Assembly: GCA_045541495.1 (NCBI GenBank)
Contig: JAZQJE010000044.1
Location: 1 to 64,000, forward strand
Source: RGIG3009 sp045541495
Lineage (GTDB): Bacteria > Bacillota > Clostridia > Oscillospirales > Acutalibacteraceae
DNA: 64,000 nucleotides
Direction: 5' to 3'
Below are positions 58,695-64,000 of the stretch, one piece after another. The notes under the pieces are model-generated. The model saw only the letters and a list, made by a program, of their open reading frames with translations, was not told the DNA's origin and did no database searches. Both the position numbers and the translations under genes were made by a program. Every line of letters starts with the position of its first letter. Positions within the stretch are counted from its first letter, which is position 1.

Positions 58695-59909
58695 ATGAAA
58701 CTGATTTCCGGCGGCGTTTGCGCTGCAAAAGGCTTTCAAGCGAGCGGTATTCATTGCGGCATTCGCAAAAACCGCACCAAACGGGACTTGTCCCTCATTG
58801 TCAGCGACGTACCCGCTACGGCGGCGGCGGTGTATACCACCAACTTGGTGAAAGGCGCGCCGTTGACGGTAACCAAACAACACTTGCAAAACGGCACGGC
58901 CCAAGCAATCATTTGCAACAGTGGCAATGCCAACACCTGTAATGCCGACGGCGTGGATGTGGCAGAAAATATGAGTGCTCTTGCCGCTAAGGCGCTGGGA
59001 ATTGCCGCCGACGATATGGTGGTAGCCTCCACGGGTGTCATTGGGCAACCCCTCAACATTACTCCCATTGCCGAGGGGATCCCGGCCTTGGTAGCGGCCT
59101 TATCAGTAAACGGCAGCGAAGCCGCCGCCGAAGGCATCATGACTACCGATACCGTGAAAAAAGAAGTAGCGGTGGAATTTGAAGTGGGCGGTGTCACCTG
59201 TCGTTTGGGCGGCATTGCCAAAGGCAGCGGTATGATCCATCCCAACATGGCCACCATGCTGGTGTTCATCACCAGCGACGTGGCCATTGTCCCCGCCCTG
59301 TTACAAAAAGCCTTGTCCACCGACATCAAAGCCACCTTTAACATGATGAGCATCGACGGTGACACGTCCACCAACGACATGGTGACGGTATTGGCCAACG
59401 GATTGGCGGGTAACCCCCTCATCGACAGTGAAAACGACGATTTCGCCGTGTTCATGAAAGCCCTTAACACCGTAACGGTACAGTTGTGCCGCTTGATTGC
59501 CGCGGACGGCGAAGGCGCCACCAAGTTACTGGAATGTGCTGTAACAGGCGCGGCAGACGAACAAACCGCCAAAACGGTAGCGAAAAGCGTGGTCTGTTCC
59601 AGTTTGTTGAAAGCCGCTATGTTCGGTGCAGACGCCAACTGGGGTCGTGTGCTGTGCGCCATCGGCTACAGCGGTGCGGCGGTGGACGTAACACGGGTGG
59701 ATGTCTCGTTCCGCAGTGCCAAAGGTACCGTTACCGTCTGCAAAGGCGGTGCGGGCGTACCTTTTTCCGAGGAAGAGGCAAAGGCCATCTTATTGGAAAA
59801 GGAAATTGAGATCTTGGTATCCGTAGGGGACGGGGACGGCAGAGCCAAAGCTTGGGGCTGCGACCTGACCTACGACTATGTCCGTATCAACGGCGATTAT
59901 CGCACATAA
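58695..59909 (+). CDS. argJ: Bifunctional ornithine acetyltransferase / N-acetylglutamate synthase
   Basis: ArgJ recycles the acetyl group from N-acetylornithine to glutamate. The 404-residue precursor self-cleaves at the Ala-Thr bond in KGSGMIHPNMATML, the Thr becoming the nucleophile. ICNSGNANTCNA and FGADANWGRVLCAIGYSG are conserved. Its presence explains why no argA or argE is needed. GGAGAG precedes the ATG. Confidence 0.97.
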   Translation: MKLISGGVCAAKGFQASGIHCGIRKNRTKRDLSLIVSDVPATAAAVYTTNLVKGAPLTVTKQHLQNGTAQAIICNSGNANTCNADGVDVAENMSALAAKALGIAADDMVVASTGVIGQPLNITPIAEGIPALVAALSVNGSEAAAEGIMTTDTVKKEVAVEFEVGGVTCRLGGIAKGSGMIHPNMATMLVFITSDVAIVPALLQKALSTDIKATFNMMSIDGDTSTNDMVTVLANGLAGNPLIDSENDDFAVFMKALNTVTVQLCRLIAADGEGATKLLECAVTGAADEQTAKTVAKSVVCSSLLKAAMFGADANWGRVLCAIGYSGAAVDVTRVDVSFRSAKGTVTVCKGGAGVPFSEEEAKAILLEKEIEILVSVGDGDGRAKAWGCDLTYDYVRINGDYRT

Positions 59910-59922
59910 GAGAGGGAACGAT

Positions 59923-60795
59923 ATGGAAACCCTATTTTCAAACGCCCAACGGGCGGAAGTATTGACGCAGGCTTTGCCTTATATCAAACGGTACACGGGC
60001 AAAGTGGTGGTGGTCAAATACGGCGGCAACGCCATGATCAACGAACAACTGAAACAACAAGTGATGGAAGATATCGCTCTGTTGTGGCTCATCGGCGTGA
60101 AAGTGGTGCTGGTCCACGGTGGCGGCCCCGAGATCAACGAACTGATGACCAAACTGGGCAAGCAAGCCGTATTTGTGGACGGTCTGCGTGTCACCGACAA
60201 AGAGACCGTCGACATCGTACAAATGGTATTGGCGGGCAAGGTAAACAAATCGTTGGTAACGCTGCTTCAAATGAAAGGCGGTCACGCAGTGGGCTTGTCC
60301 GGCATGGACGGCGGGATTATCGAAGCCAAGATCAAAGATGAACGGCTTGGTTTCGTGGGACAGATCACCAAGATTCGCACCAAACCCATCACCGACTTGT
60401 TGGAAAAGAATTATATTCCCGTTATCTCCACGGTGGCCAGCGACCATCAGGGAAACACTTACAACATCAACGGCGACACCGCCGCCGCCTATATTGCAGG
60501 GGCGTTGGGCGCCGAACGTCTGATCATGATGACCGATATTGCGGGAATTTTGCGGGATAAAGACGATCCTGACACCCTCATTCCCGCTATCACCGTATCG
60601 GAAGCAGCGGCATTGAAAGAACAAGGCGTTATTTCCGGCGGCATGATCCCCAAAGTGGACTGTTGTGTGGAAGCCATCCGCGAAGGCGTGAAAAACGTCA
60701 TCATCATGGATGGACGGATCCCTCACTCCATTTTGATGGAACTTCTCACCGATGAAGGCGCCGGTACCATGGTGGTAGGTGACATAAATGAGTAA
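59923..60795 (+). CDS. argB: N-acetylglutamate kinase
   Basis: ArgB phosphorylates N-acetylglutamate. The 290-residue amino acid kinase shows VVVKYGGNAM, VLVHGGGPEINE, GFVGQITKI and NINGDTAAAYIAGAL. A roughly 20-residue N-terminal helix (NAQRAEVLTQALPYIKRYTGK) is of the kind that makes arginine-inhibited hexameric enzymes, so feedback inhibition by arginine is plausible. The ATG at 59923 follows AGAGAGGG. It overlaps argD by 8 bp. Confidence 0.97.
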   Translation: METLFSNAQRAEVLTQALPYIKRYTGKVVVVKYGGNAMINEQLKQQVMEDIALLWLIGVKVVLVHGGGPEINELMTKLGKQAVFVDGLRVTDKETVDIVQMVLAGKVNKSLVTLLQMKGGHAVGLSGMDGGIIEAKIKDERLGFVGQITKIRTKPITDLLEKNYIPVISTVASDHQGNTYNINGDTAAAYIAGALGAERLIMMTDIAGILRDKDDPDTLIPAITVSEAAALKEQGVISGGMIPKVDCCVEAIREGVKNVIIMDGRIPHSILMELLTDEGAGTMVVGDINE

Positions 60796-61960
60796 TTGGC
60801 AATCTCGCGACAAGCAGTATGTCGCCAATACCTATAACCGTTTTCCCGTGGAAATCGCTTACGGGAAAGGCAGTGAAGTATACGACACCGACGGCAAACG
60901 ATACATCGATATGGGTTCGGGCATCGGTGTGACCGCTCTCGGCATTGCCGACGACGGCTGGCTGGCGGCGGTAACCGACCAGTTATCCAAAGTCCAACAC
61001 ATGTCCAACCTGTACTATACGGAACCTTGCGGCAAGTTGGCGCAACTGTTGTGTGAACGCACCGGCATGAGCAAGGTGTTTTTCAGCAATTCGGGTGCCG
61101 AAGCCAACGAATGTGCCATCAAAGCGGCTCGAAAATACGCCGCCGAAACAAAAGGCGAGGATCAGTATACCATCCTCACCTTAGTAAACAGTTTTCACGG
61201 CCGTACCATCACCACCCTTGCCGCTACGGGACAAGATGCTTTTCATAAACAATTCAAACCCTTGACTGACGGGTTTGTGTACGCTCCCGCCAACGATATG
61301 GAAGCGGTAAAAGTTCTGGTGGGCGAACACAAGATCGCTGCCGTTATGGTGGAATGTGTACAGGGTGAAGGCGGTGTGTTGCCGCTGAACGAGGTTTTTC
61401 TGCAACAAGTGGCAGCGCTGTGCCGCGAACAGGATATCCTACTTATCATCGACGAAGTGCAAACAGGCAACGGCCGCACAGGTACGCTTTATGCCTATGA
61501 GCAATATGGTGTTACCCCCGACATTGTGACCACCGCCAAAGGATTGGGAGGCGGGTTACCTATCGGCGCCACTCTGTTTGGGGAAAAGACCGAAACCGTC
61601 TTGGGCTTCGGCGAACACGGCTCCACCTACGGTGGCAACCCCGTGGCTTGCGCGGGCGCCGTAGCGGTGTTGGAACGCTTGGACGATCCCTTTCTCGCAG
61701 AAGTACGGCGTAAAAGCCGTCTGGTGTTTGATGCGTTGAACGGTGCCGACGGCGTGGTATCAGTGTCGGGCAAAGGGCTCATGATCGGTATCCAAACCGT
61801 TCGTCCCGCCGCCGATGTGGTGCGAGAGTGCATGGCGCGGGGTGTCTTGTGCCTGACGGCTAAAACCAAAGTGCGGTTGCTGCCCGCTCTGAATATTCCC
61901 GATGACCTGTTGACAGAAGCCATCGACATTCTCAAATCCGTGTGTAAGGAGGGCATCTAA
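60788..61960 (+). CDS. argD: N-acetylornithine aminotransferase
   Basis: A 390-residue class III PLP aminotransferase: GSGIGVTALG, FSNSGAEANECAIKAARKY, NSFHGRTITTLAATGQ, LIIDEVQTGNGRTG and the PLP-Lys motif TTAKGLGGGLPIGA. It converts N-acetylglutamate semialdehyde to N-acetylornithine. The start lies inside the end of argB. Confidence 0.96.
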   Translation: MSNWQSRDKQYVANTYNRFPVEIAYGKGSEVYDTDGKRYIDMGSGIGVTALGIADDGWLAAVTDQLSKVQHMSNLYYTEPCGKLAQLLCERTGMSKVFFSNSGAEANECAIKAARKYAAETKGEDQYTILTLVNSFHGRTITTLAATGQDAFHKQFKPLTDGFVYAPANDMEAVKVLVGEHKIAAVMVECVQGEGGVLPLNEVFLQQVAALCREQDILLIIDEVQTGNGRTGTLYAYEQYGVTPDIVTTAKGLGGGLPIGATLFGEKTETVLGFGEHGSTYGGNPVACAGAVAVLERLDDPFLAEVRRKSRLVFDALNGADGVVSVSGKGLMIGIQTVRPAADVVRECMARGVLCLTAKTKVRLLPALNIPDDLLTEAIDILKSVCKEGI

Positions 61961-61961
61961 C

Positions 61962-62945
61962 ATGGACCTCAAAGGACAAAGTTTTCTCAAATTGTTGGAT
62001 TTCACCCCCGCTCAGATCGAGGGATTATTGGATCTGGCGGCTGAGTTAAAAGCCAAGAAAAAAGCGGGTGTTCCTCATCGGTTATGCGAAGGCAAAAGCA
62101 TTGCGCTGATCTTTGAAAAGACCAGTACCCGCACCCGTTGCGCCTTTGAAGTGGCGGCGGCGGATTTAGGTATGCACCCCACCTATTTGGATCCGTCGGG
62201 ATCGCAGATCGGCAAGAAAGAAAGCATTGCCGACACGGCGCGGGTGCTGGGTCGGATGTACGACGGTATCGAATATCGCGGTTTTGGTCAGGAGATCGTG
62301 GAAGAACTGGCGAAATACGCGGGGGTACCCGTGTGGAACGGCCTCACCAACGAATTTCATCCCACCCAGATTTTAGCGGATTTTCTCACCATTCGGGAAT
62401 ACTTTGGCACTCTCAAAGGCCAAAAACTGGTGTATATGGGCGACGCCCGTTATAACATGGGTAACTCCTTAATGGTAGGTTGCGCCAAAATGGGGATGCA
62501 CTTTGTAGCTTGCGCGCCCAAAGCCTATTTCCCTCACCAAGCCTTGATCGATACTTGTAACGCCATTGCCGCCGAAACGGGTGCTACGTTGGAGTTTTGT
62601 GAAGACCCCCTGACCGCTGTACAAGGCACCTCGGTCATCTACACCGATGTGTGGGTATCCATGGGCGAACCCGACGACGTGTGGCAAGAACGGATCGAAC
62701 AACTGACGCCTTATCGGGTGACGATGGATTTGATGAACGCCGCCGGTGACCAATGCCGCTTTATGCATTGTCTGCCTGCGTTCCACGACCTGAATACGGG
62801 AATCGGCAAAGCCATTCACGAAAAATTTGGTATCACCTGTATGGAAGTTACCGATGACGTGTTTGAAAGTGACCGCTCCATCGTCTTTGACGAGGCGGAA
62901 AACCGTATGCACACCATCAAAGCCGTTATGGCGGCAACTCTATAA
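61962..62945 (+). CDS. argF: Ornithine carbamoyltransferase
   Basis: ArgF makes citrulline from ornithine and carbamoyl phosphate. The 327-residue protein has the carbamoyl-phosphate motif KTSTRTRCAFE, HPTQILADFLTI, and the ornithine site MHCLPAFHD. AAGGAGGG precedes the ATG. It completes the route from glutamate to arginine in one operon; carbamoyl phosphate synthase is not present. Confidence 0.97.
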   Translation: MDLKGQSFLKLLDFTPAQIEGLLDLAAELKAKKKAGVPHRLCEGKSIALIFEKTSTRTRCAFEVAAADLGMHPTYLDPSGSQIGKKESIADTARVLGRMYDGIEYRGFGQEIVEELAKYAGVPVWNGLTNEFHPTQILADFLTIREYFGTLKGQKLVYMGDARYNMGNSLMVGCAKMGMHFVACAPKAYFPHQALIDTCNAIAAETGATLEFCEDPLTAVQGTSVIYTDVWVSMGEPDDVWQERIEQLTPYRVTMDLMNAAGDQCRFMHCLPAFHDLNTGIGKAIHEKFGITCMEVTDDVFESDRSIVFDEAENRMHTIKAVMAATL

Positions 62946-62948
62946 AGA

Positions 62949-62974
62949 AAACGCCCTCCACACGGAGGGCGTTT
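62949..62974. terminator. Terminator of the arginine operon
   Basis: AAACGCCCTCC pairs with GGAGGGCGTTT, followed by GTTCTTT. It lies between convergent genes and may serve both. Confidence 0.88.
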
Positions 62975-62979
62975 GTTCT

Positions 62980-63474
62980 TTATCGGGCGGGATGGATGAT
63001 ACCGCAAGCGATCTTGTTGCCTGACATCCCTGCGGGTTGTGAAGCAAAATCATCGGGATGGTCGTGCACGACCACCGCTTTACCGAAAACGTCCCGCACC
63101 GCAAACCGATCGGTGAGAAACGCCGAAAGCGCCGTGCCGTTTTGGGTGACAAACAGGGGTGGTAGATCCCCCGCATGAAAAGGGTGGGGACAATTATCGG
63201 GGTTATAATGGGTCATGGCACCGCCGAAAGGTTCGTCTCCCCGAGGCTGACAATCGGTTCCCCCGTGAATATGAAATCCCAATACGGCGCCGCCACAGGG
63301 GTTGGGGTTCACGGGCAATCCGTTCATTTGTGTTACCACCAACACACCGTTTCGGGTTTGATAAAAACGCACCGTCCCGTTGATAGCGGTCTTGTTCCCT
63401 TGCATCCATGCTACCGCGTGAGGTCGTTGCTTGAGAATAGGTAAAAACTGTGTAAGATCACCGTGTGAATACAT
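62980..63474 (-). CDS. Cu/Zn superoxide dismutase-family protein, no signal peptide
   Basis: The 164-residue protein has the Cu/Zn-SOD pattern: GFHIHGGTDC (two metal-binding His), HPFHAGDLPPLF (bridging and zinc His plus Asp), VVVHDHPDDFASQPAGMSGNKIACGI (last Cu His and the Gly-rich end with Cys). It lacks a signal peptide, which is unusual because bacterial SodC is normally exported. The ATG at 63474 follows AGGAGGG; a longer open frame to 63522 adds 16 residues without a better site. Some family members lack activity. Confidence 0.85.
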   Translation of the reverse strand: MYSHGDLTQFLPILKQRPHAVAWMQGNKTAINGTVRFYQTRNGVLVVTQMNGLPVNPNPCGGAVLGFHIHGGTDCQPRGDEPFGGAMTHYNPDNCPHPFHAGDLPPLFVTQNGTALSAFLTDRFAVRDVFGKAVVVHDHPDDFASQPAGMSGNKIACGIIHPAR

Positions 63475-63545
63475 CGTAACACCCTCCTGTTGTTTTCTAT
63501 CAATATATGGAAACAACGGCAAGGATGTTCTTTTTGGATTTCCCC

Positions 63546-63574
63546 TTGCAAAGTCTGCGCTTTTTTGTCATAAT
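63546..63574 (+). promoter_or_regulatory. Promoter of pth
   Basis: TTGCAA (63546-63551) and CATAAT (63569-63574) are 17 bp apart. Confidence 0.6.
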
Positions 63575-63607
63575 GATGGTATATACTTAAAAGAGGTTGT
63601 ATGTTTT

Positions 63608-64000
63608 ATGTTTTTTCGCAAACCGAAAGTAACGGGCGCGGTGGACTGGCTCATTGTCGGTCTGGGCAACCCCGGCAAAAAATACGAAGGCACCCGTCAC
63701 AACGCGGGTTTTGCCGTCATTGAAGCGTTGGCTCAGCAGTTGTCGGTGCGGGTCAATCGCGTGAAATTCAAATCTCTGTGCGGTGAAGCCGTTTTGGGGG
63801 ACAAGAAAGTGTTGCTCATGATGCCCCAAACTTTTATGAACAACAGCGGCGAAGCGTTACGGGAAGCCGTCGCCTTTTATAAACTGCCCATGGACCGTTG
63901 TCTGGTGATCTGTGACGATATTTCCCTGCCCGTGGGCACCGTTCGCCTTCGCCGCAAAGGCAGTGACGGCGGTCAACGGGGCCTGCGCAATATCATCACC
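63608..64000 (+). CDS. pth: Peptidyl-tRNA hydrolase (5' part, cut by window end)
   Basis: The first 131 residues of Pth are present, which recycles tRNA from stalled peptidyl-tRNA. They show LIVGLGNPGKKYEGTRHNAGF with the catalytic His, MPQTFMNNSGEAL, and VICDDISLPVGTVRLRRKGSDGGQRGLRNI. A roughly 13-residue N-terminal extension (MFFRKPKVTGAVD) precedes the usual start of the fold. AAGAGG lies before the ATG at 63608. The last roughly 60 residues lie beyond the window. Confidence 0.95.
   Translation, partial: MFFRKPKVTGAVDWLIVGLGNPGKKYEGTRHNAGFAVIEALAQQLSVRVNRVKFKSLCGEAVLGDKKVLLMMPQTFMNNSGEALREAVAFYKLPMDRCLVICDDISLPVGTVRLRRKGSDGGQRGLRNIIT

Overview
The window reads as a chromosome segment of an anaerobic Gram-positive bacterium of the Clostridia, most likely an Oscillospiraceae/Ruminococcaceae-type gut organism. 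The pointers are an rnfCDGEAB operon, rubrerythrin, a glycyl-radical-enzyme microcompartment, a GldA-type ABC operon with a DUF4340-like protein, tRNAs with encoded CCA ends, GGAGG-type ribosome binding sites with frequent TTG/GTG starts, and a moderately high GC content. This placement comes from gene content, not from a database search.

Layout. 1-2273: a small XRE regulator facing a broken SLOG-fold gene, then a NUDIX hydrolase and an M14 peptidase. 2274-8278: a Ca2+-type P-type ATPase behind a candidate manganese (yybP-ykoY) riboswitch, a sodium:solute symporter, and an unusual RibF-HAD fusion. 8451-13297: a four-gene GldA/GldF/GldG-like ABC operon. 13446-19223: a NusG-II domain protein, a Gx-type transporter and the complete Rnf complex. 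19253-19923: a tRNA operon (Met, Glu, Val) whose leader carries a 278-bp nested palindromic repeat. 20044-31000: rubrerythrin, RadC, an RluA-type pseudouridine synthase, a hemolysin-III protein, a heterodimeric ABC exporter, a polar amino acid ABC importer and an EamA transporter.

31154-44830 is the centrepiece: a B12-independent (glycyl radical) 1,2-propanediol-type bacterial microcompartment locus. It encodes a diol dehydratase and its activase, a class II sugar-phosphate aldolase, alcohol and CoA-acylating aldehyde dehydrogenases, the PduL phosphotransacylase, a PduS/RnfC-like flavoprotein, a GlcG-like protein, a EutP-like GTPase, a DeoR regulator and eight shell genes. Together they would split a deoxyhexulose-1-phosphate into DHAP and lactaldehyde. 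Lactaldehyde would be reduced to propanediol, which is dehydrated to propionaldehyde and then dismutated to propanol and propionyl-CoA/propionyl-phosphate inside the shell. Sugar kinase, isomerase and acyl kinase genes are not in the window.

44831-54786 holds housekeeping and accessory genes: an SCP2-like protein, TlyA, NUDIX/CDF/ATP-grasp/XRE, two DegV proteins, a second and intact XRE + SLOG pair, MntP, MarR and a uracil permease. 55097-62945 is the whole argGHCJBDF operon, with two near-perfect ARG boxes around its promoter. The window ends with a Cu/Zn-SOD-family protein and the 5' part of pth.

The most notable observations are: (i) an in-frame dual-start shell hexamer gene next to a nearly identical copy showing a gene-conversion pattern; (ii) a Cys-rich linker between the aldolase core and its encapsulation helix; (iii) the XRE + SLOG module present once intact and once decayed, each with its own palindromic operators; (iv) the RibF-HAD fusion; (v) the nested palindrome in the tRNA leader.
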